A DNA stretch of 64,000 nucleotides from Paralithodes platypus (Eukaryota; Arthropoda; Malacostraca; Decapoda; Lithodidae). How positions within the stretch are numbered: position 1 is the first letter of the stretch; each line of letters begins with the position of its first letter. The position numbers and the translations under genes are program-made. The stretch covers positions 27,969,068 through 28,033,067 of the forward strand of contig CM064519.1 of assembly GCA_032716605.1 (NCBI GenBank). The letters are read 5' to 3'. This document shows, one piece after another, positions 31,046-42,399 of this stretch. The notes below the pieces were generated by a model that did no database searches, had not been told where the DNA came from, and saw nothing but the letters and a program-made list of their open reading frames with translations.

Positions 31046-32318
31046 TGAGGAGTACAAAGGAAATCAAGCAACAACAGATCTAGTGACCCTTCTAGGTTGC
31101 TTGTCCTCCAAAACACTGAGGATCAAGTGTCCAAACAGTGGTTTAGAGTGGGTAAGGGAACATTGGAAAGGGAATTACTGCCCTGGAACTAATGTCCGTG
31201 GCAGGATTAGGAAGTTAGTAGGGGACAGATGGGTTAGTAACTGAGGGGGGGATAAAATAAAGTTATTCATTTACAAACGCAGTCAGTCGCGGGTTTGATG
31301 CGAGATATTTGTCTAGGCGGAGTTTAAATGAATCAACGGTGATGCAGTCTATAACGTTTCGGGGAAGCCCATTCCACAAGTTGACAACTCGATTGAAGAA
31401 GAAATTCTTAGATTCGTGTGAGTTAAAAGATTTACCAATAATTTTGCAACTGTTTCCCTGCGTGTAATTAGATTGGTCGATAGTGAAGTACTTGCTACAG
31501 TTCATATTGTCGATGCCTTTGATGATTTTGAACACTTGAATTAAGTCACCTCTTAATCTGCGCTGGGTTAACGGAAATAGATTTAATTCTCTAAGACGCT
31601 CTTCGTATGGTTTGTTCTTTAGGCTAGGTATAATTTTGGTAACTCTACGTTGAACTCGTTCTAACTTGTTTATATCTTTTTGGTAATAAGGGCACCAGGA
31701 TTGAACGCAGTATTCCACAAGAGGGCGGACTAAGGAATTGTAAAGGGTTAGGATAACTTCTTTGGATTTATGCTCAAATGACCTGCCTATAAAGCCAATT
31801 ATTTTGTTTGCCTTCTTAACAACTTCTGAACATTGTTGACTCGGTTTTAGGTTACTCGATATTGTTACTCCCAGATCGGTTTCTCTGTTTACATTCTTAA
31901 GCTGAGTGCCATTCATCGAATAGTTTGCTTTCTCATTTAGGTATCCGATATGTAGTACTTTACATTTATCCGCATTGAAACTCATTTGCCAAATTTGGGC
32001 CCAACATGACAATTTATCTAGATTGTGTTGCATATCGTCAACTTGTTCTTTTGAGAGTACGCTATTTGCAATTTTTGTATCGTCAGCAAATTTTGAGATT
32101 GTACAGGTGAGACCCTCATCTATATCGTTGATGTAAATTAGAAAGAGAATTGGTCCTAGTACCGATCCCTGGGGTACCCCGCTACTTACATTGGTCCATT
32201 TTGATGCCTTACCGTTTATGACTACTCTTTGCTTTCTGTCGCTGAGCCAATTTTCTATCCATTTCAACACACCGTCTTGTATTCCATGCGCTTTTAGTTT
32301 TAGCAGTAAACGTTTGTG
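31046..32318 (-). mobile_element. CR1-clade LINE, 5' truncated (copy N3)
   Basis: A minus-strand open frame of 335 codons holds the second half of the reverse transcriptase: GVPQGSVLGPILFLIYIND (block 5 region), SKFADDTKIANS (catalytic FADD), KCKVLHIGY, DLGVTISSNLKPSQQC, VRPLVEYCVQSWCPYYQ, LTQRRLRGDLIQVFKIIKG and the C-terminus LASNPRLTAFVNE. The 3' UTR follows (to 31046) and ends near ctttgtactc. The 5' truncation is at 32318, where a (GA)n run begins. The end-to-end open frame suggests a younger copy than N4. An active source elsewhere is likely. Confidence 0.9.
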
Positions 32319-32360
32319 GAGAGAGAGAGAGAGCGAGAGAGAGAGAGGGGGGAGGGGGAG
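32319..32360. repeat. (GA)n microsatellite
   Basis: gagaga run with cgag and gggg interruptions, directly at the LINE truncation point. Confidence 0.9.
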
Positions 32361-32385
32361 AACGAATAGTTATATATATATACAG

Positions 32386-32622
32386 CCGTCCGGCTGGCTC
32401 AGTTGATAGCGTGCCTGATTCCCATCTTGAAGGTCTCGTGTTCAATCCCCGCTCAGATTGAAAAGTTTTTCTGGGATACAGCCGGCGGTTACCATCTCCC
32501 CATGAGCAAGGGGGATGGGTAATGGTCTCTGGTAGACTAAAGAAAGCCAAGCGCTTGTGAATCCTCGAAGGAGGAGATACGGGCGCTATATAAGTAACCA
32601 GAAGATTATTATTATTATTATT
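32386..32622 (+). mobile_element. tRNA-derived SINE with L2-like tail and (ATT)n
   Basis: The head has box A (tggctcagttgatag) and box B (ggtctcgtgttcaatcc). The body is followed by aagccaagcgcttgtgaatc ... gggcgctatataag and (att)n. An AGCGCTT...GCGCTATATAA tail resembles those of SINEs mobilised by L2-type LINEs. This is the most complete SINE in the window. Confidence 0.85.
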
Positions 32623-32639
32623 ATACTGTATATAGATAA

Positions 32640-33532
32640 TATAATATTATGCAAATCTAGGCTTTGGTTATTTTCACTACCTCTGGTTCTCATTCTCTTC
32701 TTGGTTGTAGTGGTAGTCGTTGTTTTTACAAAATCTGGGACACAAACCCTGCACCAACCAGCTAGCTATTCTCACAGGTCACTGGAAGCCATTGAGGGAG
32801 GTTTCTTGTTCAGGGCTTTCCTTGCCTTAGATGGGTTGCCTGCTAAGGATACAAGTCAAAGTTGAGTTACGTTAGTGTAGGGTGTATAACGTGTGTGGTT
32901 TTGAGTAAGAAAATCAAAGTGTTTCTATTTCAAGAGCAAGCTAGAATTACTGTTTTATAACTAAGGTAAAGAAAGAAAAAGACAGCAAGACACCAGTGAT
33001 GAAGCAAGAAGTCTAATAGTCCTTGTATTCCACCTAAAACTCTCCATGGGAGAACTTCCTTGTCCGGCTAATACCTACAACCTCCTTCCTGGAAACAATA
33101 GAATAAAATAAAATAGGACACTGTAATCGATGGCACTAATGGAGTATAAGTCGTCGCAGCAGCTGTCTCCCAGAGGCCTAACTTTTTCAGAGTCTTTAGT
33201 ACAGACATGTTAAAAAACAGTGTCCTTTCTTCATTAATTAACATTGAATAATCTCACTAAGTATAGAACAAAAGGTTATTAACAAACATGAAAAATACCT
33301 TTATATTCAAGACTTGTTACTTTTATTCAGGAATACTATATGTACTGTACTTACTGCATGGTTATCTCTCGAATATGTGAAATATAAATAAATCAGGCAT
33401 AAAGCTATATATATCTATCTATTGTCAAACACAGTTATCCCTGGGAATGGGCACGTATGAATCGCCTCCATATACCGAACTAATTTGTCTTGGTTAAGAA
33501 ATGTTCTCTTACTACACCATGGTTATCACTTA
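32640..33532. other. Interval with no recognised gene
   Basis: Mixed-composition sequence. Short open frames (up to about 100 codons at 32557-32865) lack recognisable domains and overlap the SINE tail. I see nothing supportable. Confidence 0.45.
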
Positions 33533-33740
33533 CCCCGTACAGTACCGGTGACGTCCCTTTTATTTTACTGCAGCTACATTTAATCGATTTTATGAAGCTT
33601 AGGAGAGATATATGGTAGCTAAAAGGCTTAATTGAGAAAGTCTATAGCCTTTTAAATGATAGACGTCCTTACTAAGCTGAATCAAATCGTCTAATAATGT
33701 CCAGAATATGATGAAAAGGACGTCGCTGGTACTCAGAGGG
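33533..33740 (+). mobile_element. MITE family C copy (C5)
   Basis: Starts cccgtacagtaccggtgacg and ends gacgtcgctggtactcagag gg before TTAA (33741-33744). Palindromic with gaagcttaggagagat/cgtccttactaagctg. Confidence 0.85.
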
Positions 33741-33987
33741 TTAATAAAAAGAAAAAAAAATCAGTTATATTATGGTGTACTATCTTTTATATCAGAAGAG
33801 CAAGATAAATCTGAAGTTGTGAAGGAGGAGCACCATGTTAGAGTGGGGCTATACAGATCTAAGTTGTCAAACAAATGTCTTGGGTGTGTGAGGAGTTATG
33901 TTGTTACACTGTTGCCAACAATGTGGTACAAAGGTCGGCAGGGGTCACTAAACTCCTCCAAATAGGTTGTGTTTTAGTTTACTTTAA

Positions 33988-34289
33988 GGGGAGATGGCTC
34001 ACTTTTTGGTCGATGTTTTCATTTATTTATTATTTTAGTTTCCTCCCTTGACATCCATCAAACTTAAAATAACAACCCCAGGATCCCTTTTCAAGATTTA
34101 TTTGTAAATTTTTCGGTAAAAATATTTACCAGCCGAAGGCCGGTTCCTCCTAAATTACAGGCTCGCTTTCGCTCGCCAGGAAAAATTGACACCGATCGAC
34201 AGAGAAAAGGGGCAAAAGATCTGAAAATTGCCAAACTGATGGGGCTAAACTTGAGGAAGAACGGGGCCAGAAAAACGACCCATCTCCCC
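33988..34289 (+). mobile_element. MITE family A copy (A13)
   Basis: TTAA at 33984-33987 and 34290-34293. Ends ggggagatgg and ccatctcccc. The core is ggctcgctttcgctcgcc, with a partial deletion of the repeated cttaaaat phrases. Confidence 0.87.
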
Positions 34290-34332
34290 TTAACCATTAT
34301 ATTCAATATCAAATCCATGGGTGATCATTTTG

Positions 34333-34485
34333 GAACCCCCTCCCTGTTAGCCTCATTAGTTTGACGGTTTCAAGATGTTTTGCTCTAATTAGTTTGACGA
34401 TTTTAGTAAGTTTTGCCCCATTCAGGTGTCGATTAGTTCCTGGCGAGCGATAACGAACCTGCATTTTGGAACAAACCGGCTGTCA
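34333..34485 (-). mobile_element. MITE family A fragment (A14)
   Basis: Reverse fragment with ttcaggtgtcgattagttcc and tggcgagcgataacgaacct. Both termini are lost. Confidence 0.65.
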
Positions 34486-34553
34486 GCATAAGCGAATGAT
34501 ATGATAATAATAATAATATTTATGAAATATAATGAATCCACAATAACAATTAG

Positions 34554-34647
<94 letters not shown>
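34554..34647. repeat. (CA)n microsatellite
   Basis: Uninterrupted CA run of about 47 units. Confidence 0.98.
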
Positions 34648-34649
<2 letters not shown>

Positions 34650-34712
34650 AAATTATTCATGCTTACGAGTACATTTTTCGTTTTTAAAGCTAAATATAAC
34701 TATTTAGATTAA

Positions 34713-34772
34713 ACTCAACCTAACCTAACCTACCTAACCTAACTTAATCTGACCTACCTAACCTAACCTAAA
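34713..34772. repeat. Interstitial telomere-like (CCTAA)n tract
   Basis: cctaacctaacctacctaac and further ctaacctaac repeats, degenerate. CCTAA is the complement of TTAGG, the ancestral arthropod telomere unit. It lies inside the contig, between two (CA)n runs. Confidence 0.75.
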
Positions 34773-34856
34773 ACACTGTTTCAAAGTAATTAAAAAATGT
34801 GCGTACACTTACATTGTCGCCCCAAACCTCGTGTACTTGCAAACATACATATTTAG

Positions 34857-34906
<50 letters not shown>
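34857..34906. repeat. (CA)n microsatellite
   Basis: CA run of about 24 units. Confidence 0.97.
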
Positions 34907-34909
<3 letters not shown>

Positions 34910-35119
34910 CAACTTCCCACAACGTCAGATTAGCAAGTATAAAGCTTTAAGAGGGAGGATGTTGCTACATTAATGGAAACAACATTAACAAAAGTTCAGG
35001 AGAGGCCACCGAACTAGTCCATTTAGTCTGTGTCCCTGTGTTGTGGCTGACTTTAGACTACTTCATTCAGAAATTAGGGATATGCTTGATATTTTATTTC
35101 TTTTGTATTTATTTTATAT

Positions 35120-35195
35120 ATTTATTTATTATTATTATTATTATTATTGTTATTATTATTATTATTATTATTAGTAGTAGTAGTAGTAGTATTTA
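35120..35195. repeat. (ATT)n-(AGT)n microsatellite
   Basis: ttattatt repeats followed by agtagtagt. Sequence 35200-35528 is AT-rich with nothing recognised. Confidence 0.93.
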
Positions 35196-35532
35196 TTTTT
35201 GTTTTTTGTGCTTTGACTGGCTTTTGATTATTTAATTCAGCTTAGGAAATAGTTTTGGCATAAGCAATATATCGGTGATCCTTGCAGTCGATATTAGCCT
35301 ACCTTTAATTGTGTTTTGTATTATTGTGGATAGTTATATTGAGGTTAGGAAATATATTTGTTAAAAAAATATGTCAGTGGCCCTTGTAATCCGATTTCTC
35401 CTACTTATTTTCTTCAAGATTATAATTTATACCAACATATGTTATTCACCTTATTTATGACCTTTCGTTAACGGAATCTGTGGATATTTATATGGATTAT
35501 CAGTCTGTCAGTTATGCTAAGAAATGCTTAAG

Positions 35533-35827
35533 GGGAGATGGGTCGTTTTTCTGGACCCCTCTCTCCCTAGTGTTTAACCCCAAACATTTTGAGATTTTAA
35601 TACGTTCGGCCCATTAGTTTGGTGATTTTAACACCTGTTGCCCCATTTCGTTGTCTATTTTAAGAACATTCTTGCCATTTTAAGAGGAACCCTACCGAAA
35701 AATGCACACATTTATCTTGAAGGGGGGGGGGGGGGGTCTAGGGGGTGTTTTTCTAAGCTTGATGGAGATCTAGCAAGGAAAATAAGAAATATATTAATTA
35801 ATAGACCAAAAATAAGCCACTAACCCC
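35533..35827 (-). mobile_element. MITE family A copy (A15)
   Basis: TTAA 35529-35532 and 35828-35831. Reverse orientation. The ggcgagcg core and first stem are deleted (taagaggaaccctaccgaaa), and a G run (ggggggggggggg) has expanded. Confidence 0.83.
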
Positions 35828-36164
35828 TTAATCAAGTTCATATTTTGTTGGGACCAAATACACCAATTATAAGTTTGCTTTATTTGGTGCACTTGAAGAC
35901 AACCAATGTATAGTGTAATCAACAAACTAAAAGACCTAAGAGGAGCGTAGAGCTGTAAGATTTTTTTCCTCAGGTTATCTTCATCACAAAAACTTCAAAG
36001 GCTGTCTCATATTTCATCTTACATGTTCCTTCTTCAAGGAAGCCTGGTTCTCAGAGCATTTAACTGACCATGACATGAGAGTTCTCTGTGGCTCTCTAAA
36101 GAAGAAACTTTATGAATGGATAGACTTTCCCTCGGCAGGAAGAGACTGGTTTAAGGGGGGTTAA

Positions 36165-36481
36165 GGGGGGTTGGGCTATTTAGTTGCTAATGTATTGATC
36201 TTTTAGTTTCCTCCCCAGACCTCCGTCAAACTTAAATATAACACCCCCTAGACCCACTTTCAAGATAAATTTATACATTGTTCGGTAGAAAAATGTCCCG
36301 GCCAAAGCCTGTTCCTCCTAAAATTGCAGGCTCGCAATCGTTCGCCACAAAAAAAATCGACATCTAAATGGCACAAAAGGTCTTAAAATCGATAAACTGA
36401 TGGAGCAAACGTCTTAAAATCGCAAACTAATGGGGCTTAACATTAGGGAGAATGGGTGCAGAAAAAGCAACCACCTGCCCC
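36165..36481 (+). mobile_element. MITE family A copy (A16) with duplicated left terminus
   Basis: The left edge reads ttaaggggggttaagggggg, so the terminal TTAAGGGGGG is present twice. The right edge is ctgcccc then GTAA. The hairpin and core are mutated (ggctcgcaatcgttcgcc). Confidence 0.82.
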
Positions 36482-36675
36482 GTAAGACAGTACCGATATC
36501 TCGCAAATGATTGTATTATTATATTATTATTTAGAAGTATATATCACGAAAGAAGACGAGGCTTATTCGATAAGTTATATTTTTACCACTGTAATTGGTA
36601 GGCTGGGCATTTATTAATTGGCAGATATAATATTGAAGAACTTTAACATTTTGAGTGCATTAGTTAGAGAATGGA

Positions 36676-39600
36676 ACTACATTAAGGGGACAGTGGTTAT
36701 GTGGTGGGGTCTATTTACTACATTAAGGGGACAGTGGTTATGTGGTGGGGTCTATTTACTACATTAAGGGGACAGTGGTTATGTGGTGGGGTCTATTTAC
36801 TACATTAAGGGGACAGTGGTTATGTGGTGGGGTCTATTTACTACATTAAGGGGACAGTGGTTATGTGGGGGGTCTATTTACTACATTAAGGGGACAGTGG
36901 TTATGTGGTGGGTTCTATTTACTACATTAAGGGGACAGTGGTTATGTGCTGGGGTCTATTTACTACATTAAGGGGACAGTGGTTATGTGGGGGGTCTATT
37001 TACTACATTAAGGGGACAGTGGTTATGTGGGGGGTCTATTTACTACATTAAGGGGACAGTGGTTATGTGGTGGGGTCTATTTACTACATTAAGGGGACAG
37101 TGGTTATGTGCTGGGGTCTATTTACTACATTAAGGGGACAGTGGTTATGTGGGGGGTCTATTTACTACATTAAGGGGACAGTGGTTATGTGGTGGGGTCT
37201 ATTTACTACATTAAGGGGACAGTGGTTATGTGGAGGGGGTCTATTTACTACATTAAGGGGACAGTGGTTATGTGGGGGGTCTATTTACTACATTAAGGGG
37301 ACAGTGGTTATGTGGTGGGGTCTATTTACTACATTAAGGGGACAGTGGTTATGTGGGGGGGTCTATTTACTACATTAAGGGGACATTGGTTATGTGGTGG
37401 GGTCTATTTACTACATTAAGGGGGCAGTGGTTATGTGGTGGTGTCTATTTACTACATTAAGGGGACAGTGGTTATGTGGTGGTGTCTATTTACTACATTA
37501 AGGGGGCAGTGGTTATGTGGTGGGGTCTATTTACTACATTAAGGGGACAGTGGTTATGTGGTGGGGTCTATTTACTACATTAAGGGGGCAGTGGTTATGT
37601 GGTGGGGTCTATTTACTACATTAAGGGGACAGTGGTTATGTGGTGGTGTCTATTTACTACATTAAGGGGGCAGTGGTTATGTGGGGGGGCCTATTTACTA
37701 CATTAAGGGGACAGTGGTTATGTGGTGGTGTCTATTTACTACATTAAGGGGGCAGTGGTTATGTGGGGGGGTCTATTTACTACATTAAGCGGACATTGGT
37801 TATGTGGTGGGGTCTATTTACTACATTAAGGGGGCAGTGGTTATGTGGGGGGGGTCTATTTACTACATTAAGGGGACAGTGGTTATGTGGTGGTGTCTAT
37901 TTACTACATTAAGGGGACAGTGGGTATGTGGTGGTGTCTATTTACTACATTAAGGGGACAGTGGTTATGTGCTGGGGTCTATTTACTACATTACGGGGAC
38001 AGTGGTTATGTGGGGTGGTCTATTTGCTACATTAAGGGGACAGTGGTTATGTGGTGGGGTCTATTTACTACATTGTGGGGACAGTGGTTATGTGGTGGTG
38101 TCTATTTACTACATTAAGGGGACAGTGGTTATGTGCTGGGGTCTATTTACTACATTAAGGGGACAGTGGTTATGTGGTGGTGTCTTTTTACTACATTAAG
38201 GGGACAGTGGTTATGTGGTGGTGTCTATTTACTACATTAAGGGGACAGTGGTTATGTGCTGGGGTCTATTTACTACATTAAGGGGACAGTGGTTATGTGG
38301 TGGTGTCTATTTACTACATTAAGGGGACAGTGGTTATGTGCTGGGGTCTATTTAGTACATTAAGGGGACAGTGGTTATGTGGGGGGGTCTATTTACTACA
38401 TTAAGGGGACAGTGGTTATGTGGTGGGGTCTATTTACTACATTAAGGGGACAGTGGTTATGTGGGGGGTCTATTTACTACATTAAGGGGACAGTGGTTAT
38501 GTGGGGGGGTCTATTTACTACATTAAGGGGACAGTGGTTATGTGGTGGGGTCTATTTACTACATTAAGGGGACAGTGGTTATGTGGGGGGTCTATTTACT
38601 ACATTAAGGGGACAGTGGTTATGTGGGGGGGTCTATTTACTACATTAAGGGGACAGTGGTTATGTGCTGGGGTCTATTTACTACATTAAGGGGACAGTGG
38701 TTATGTGGTGGGGTCTATTTACTACATTAAGGGGACAGTGGTTATGTGCTGGGGTCTATTTACTACATTAAGGGGACAGTGGTTATGTGGTGGTGTCTAT
38801 TTACTACATTAAGGGGACAGTGGTTATGGGCTGGGGTCTATTTAGTACATTAAGGGGACAGTGGTTATGTGGGGGGTCTATTTACTACATTAAGGGGACA
38901 GTGGTTATGTGGTGGGGCCTATTTACTACATTAAGGGGACAGTGGTTATGTGGGGGGGTCTATTTACTGCATTAAGGGGACAGTGGTTATGTGGTGGGGT
39001 CTTTTTACTACATTAAGGGGACAGTGGTTATGTGGTGGGGTCTATTTACTACATTAAGGGGACAGTGGTTATGTGGGGGGGTCTATTTAGTACATTAAGG
39101 GGACAGTGGTTATGTGGGGGGGTCTATTTACTACATTAAGGGGACAGTGGTTATGTGGGGGGGTCTATTTACTACATTAAGGGGACAGTGGTTATGTGGG
39201 GGGGTCTATTTAGTACATTAAGGGACAGTGGTTATGTTGGGGGTATATTTCCTACATTAAGAGGAAAGTGGTTATGTGGGGGGGTCTATTACTACTTAAG
39301 GGGACAGTGGTTATGTGGGGGGTCTATTTACTACATTAAGGGACAGTGGTGGTAGTTAGTACATTAGGGACAGTGGTTATGTGGGGGGTCTATTTACTAC
39401 ATTAAGGGAACAGTGGTTATGTGGGGGGTCTATTTACTACATTAAGGGGACAGTGGTTATGCGGGGGGGTCTATTTACTACATTAAGGGGACAGTGGTTA
39501 TGTAGGGGGGTCTATTTACTACATTAAGGGGGCAGTGGTTATGTGGTGGGGTCTATTTAGTACATTAAGGGACAGTGGTTATGTTGGGGGTCTATTTTAA

Positions 39601-40293
39601 GGGGACAGTGGTTATGTGGGGGGGTCTATTTACTACATTAAGGGAACAGTGGTTATGTGGGGGGGTCTATTTACTACATTAAGGGGACAGTGGTTATGCG
39701 GGGGGGTCTATTTACTACATTAAGGGGACAGTGGTTATGTGGGGGGTCTATTTACTACATTAAGGGGGCAGTGGTTATGTGGTGGGGTCTATTTAGTACA
39801 TTAAGGGGACAGTGGTTATGTGGGGGGGTCTATTTAGTACATTAAGGGGACAGTGGTTATGTGGTGGGGTCTATTTAGTACATTAAGGGGACAGTGGTTA
39901 TGTTGGGGGGTCTATTTACTACATTAAGGGGACAGTGGTTATGTGGTGGGGTCTATTTAGTACATTAAGGGGACAGTGGTTATGGGGGGGGTCTATTTAG
40001 TACATTAAGGGGACAGTGGTTATGTGGTGGGGTCTATTTAGTACATTAAGGGGACAGTGGTTATGTGGGATAGGGGGCTATTTACTACATTAAGGGAACA
40101 GTGGTTATGTGAGGGGGTCTATTTACTACATTAAGGGGACAGTGGTTATGTGGGGGGGTCTATTTACTACATTAAGGGGACAGTGGTTATGTGGGGGGGT
40201 CTATTTACTACATTAAGGGGACAGTGGTTATGTGGGGGGTCTATTTACTACATTAAGGGGACAGTGGTTATGTAGGGGGGTCTATTTACTACA
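36676..40293. repeat. 41-bp tandem array (R9), about 88 copies, seeded by a MITE A end
   Basis: Unit actacattaaggggacagtg followed by gttatgtggtggggtctattt, 41 bp with 40-42 bp length variants in the G run. The TTAAGGGG...GGTCTATTT portion aligns with the left end of A elements (compare 52829) and the array runs into A17. The actaca portion equals the left flank at 36676. G-run and tgctggg/tggtggt variants cluster in blocks. Units right of about 39220 are more irregular, with deletions. Short frames of YIKGTVVMWW type are artefacts. Confidence 0.95.
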
Positions 40294-40297
40294 TTAA

Positions 40298-40647
40298 GGG
40301 GTCAGTGGTTATGTGGGGGGGTCTATTTACTTATATATTCATTTATATTTTATTTTCCTCCCTAGACCTCCATCAAACTTAAAACAAACATCCATTAGAT
40401 CCCCCTTTCGAAATTAATTTGTACATTTTTCTACCGAAAAATTTCCCCTCCTCAATTACAGGCTCGCTATCGCTCGCCAGGAATAACAAATCGACACCTA
40501 AAGGGCACGAAAGGTCTTAATATCTACAAAGAAATGGGGCGAAAGGTCTTAAAATCGCCAAACTAACCGGCCGAACGTCTCATAATCTCAAAATAAATGA
40601 GGCTTAACCCGAGGGAGCAAGGGGACCAGAAAAACGACCCTCTCCCC
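40298..40647 (+). mobile_element. MITE family A copy (A17) at the right edge of the 41-bp array
   Basis: The last array unit merges into this element (ggtctatttacttatatatt, cctagacctccatcaaactt). Half of the hairpin and the ccggcc stem are altered (ctaccgaaaaatttcccctc). The core ggctcgctatcgctcgcc is intact. Ends tctcccc before TTAA (40648-40651). Confidence 0.85.
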
Positions 40648-40731
40648 TTAAATTTGTAAGTGAATTTGGCTGGAGTTGTACTTATTTTACACCGCTGTCT
40701 TCAATCCTCCTTATCTCTCTATCTTAGTTAA

Positions 40732-41084
40732 GGGGGCTCATCTGGTTTTTGTCTCTTTCTCTCCTTTTCTCCCTTTCTCTGGCTAGTATCCATTTGGCCC
40801 CATTCAGCCAACTGTTTTAAGACGTTTATCCCCATCCAGGTGTCGATTTCTTCCTGGCGAGCGATAGCGAGCCAGCATTGTATGGAGAAATCCGGCTTCG
40901 CCGGAGAAATTTTTCTATCGAAAAATGTAAAAATTTAGCTTGCTGTAAAAAAAAATGCTGGCTCGCTACCGCTCGTCAGGAAAATATTGATACCTGGATG
41001 GGGGTAAACGTCTTCAAACAGTAGTCTGAATGGGGCCGAATGGATACAAGGGAGAGAAAGAGAAAACAAGCGAGCTGGGCCCCC
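40732..41084. mobile_element. Foldback MITE family B copy 5
   Basis: TTAA 40728-40731 and 41085-41088. The centre is inverted relative to other copies: tatggagaaatccggcttcg and the ccggagaaatttttc arm precede the aaatttagc spacer, showing that the loop region can flip. Confidence 0.9.
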
Positions 41085-41140
41085 TTAATCGTTTTCCTCC
41101 CTTGTGTTTTACCTGAATAATACGTGGTAATAACTGTGTT

Positions 41141-41267
41141 GTTGGTGGTGTAATGGTGTAGATGCTTATGTTCTGGGTGTGGTGTCCCGAGTTCGAATCC
41201 CGGGAGGACCATAATATGCTTTCATTAGTATATTCAAGTACATTGGGTTTGTAATTGATGATTAATG
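41141..41267 (+). mobile_element. tRNA-derived SINE interrupted by a MITE
   Basis: The head has box A (gtggtgtaatggtgtagatg) and box B (gagttcgaatcccggg). The tail gatgattaatg is cut at the TTAA site by C6 and resumes gaacggg at 41484. Compare the uninterrupted copy at 7561-7700. Confidence 0.78.
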
Positions 41268-41271
41268 TCAA

Positions 41272-41479
41272 CCCTCTTAGGATCCGATGACGCATTTCAT
41301 TTATGTTTTCTGGCTGTTATGAGACGATTTTATTCAGATTAGGAAGGGTATACGGAAGTCAGAGAGTTGATTGAGACCGTCTTTACCCTTTGAACTCCCA
41401 CAGATCCTTCCTAAACTGTAGAAAATCGTCTCATCATAGCCAAAATAAACTGTCAAAATGCGTCATAAGCGTGAAAGGG
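41272..41479 (+). mobile_element. MITE family C copy (C6) in a SINE, with TTAA duplication
   Basis: Flanks TCAA (41268-41271, one mismatch) and TTAA (41480-41483). Palindromic, with ccctcttaggatccgatgac and gtcataagcgtgaaaggg ends and cagattaggaagg/ccttcctaaactg inner arms. Confidence 0.9.
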
Positions 41480-41583
41480 TTAAGAACGGGGTGTTATTTA
41501 TTATGTGAAAGAAGGCGTTCAATGTAGAAGTCTTACTGTAATTGACGCGGTGGATACAATAACAGACCCCATCATCAACGAAT

Positions 41584-41732
41584 ACCGCTACACTCCCAGT
41601 ATACCGCTACACTCCCAGTATACCGCTACACTCCCAGTATACCGCTACACTCCCAGTATACCGCTACACTCCCAGTATACCGCTACACTCCCAGTATACC
41701 GCTACACTCCCAGTATACCGCTACACTCCCAG
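41584..41732. repeat. 19-bp tandem array (R10), about 8 copies
   Basis: Unit accgctacactcccagtat, nearly perfect. The open frame over it (repeating Y, T, P, S, L, H) is an artefact. Confidence 0.95.
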
Positions 41733-41927
41733 GATAGTATACTTGCATCGTATATGCAACCCTTTCCCATGCAGAGCCGCTGAATTAACAATGGCACATG
41801 AAATTATGGCAAATTCCGTGCACGCATTTCTTTCTGTGCAGAGCTATTGAAGGCACATAACTCTCATACCTTTGCAAGTAGAAATGTAGTAGTGTCACAT
41901 CCGGAAGTTTCTATTATGGGGAGGCAG

Positions 41928-42270
41928 ACCGTTTTTCTGGACCCCCTTCTCCCTCATGTATAGCCCCATTACTTTTGAGACTTTAAGACGTTCGGCCCAT
42001 TAGTTTGGCGATTTTTACACCTTTCGCCCCATTTCTTTGTCAATTATATGACCTTTCGTGCAATTTAGTTGTCGATTTTTTCCTGGCGAGCGATAGCGAG
42101 CCTGAAATTTTAAGAGGAACCGGCCTTCGGCCGGGACATTTTTCTATCGAAAAATGTACAAATTTATCTTGAAGGGGGGTCTAGGGTTTTTTGTTTTAAG
42201 CTTGATGGAGGTCTAGTGAGGAAACTAAGAAATAAAGGAATGAATGAGCAAACAAACAGCCCGTCTCCCC
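41928..42270 (-). mobile_element. MITE family A copy (A18) flanked by TTAT on both sides
   Basis: Ends ggggaggcagaccg and cccgtctcccc. The flanks are TTAT at 41924-41927 and 42271-42274. Hairpins and cgagcgatagcgagcctg are intact. This suggests a non-canonical target. Confidence 0.87.
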
Positions 42271-42399
42271 TTATGCTGTCAACTGTATGTATTGATTGTG
42301 TAGACCTTGAACTAGCATAATGTATTGCATAGCCCATTCATTTACCTGTCCCGTATATAGACGGGATGGTGAGTATGACTTAATAAATTCAAAGTCGAT

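Noticed and set aside
41141..41211. Functional tRNA gene
   Set aside because: Box A and box B are present, but arms pair imperfectly, several related copies exist with SINE-like tails, and no clean acceptor stem is visible.
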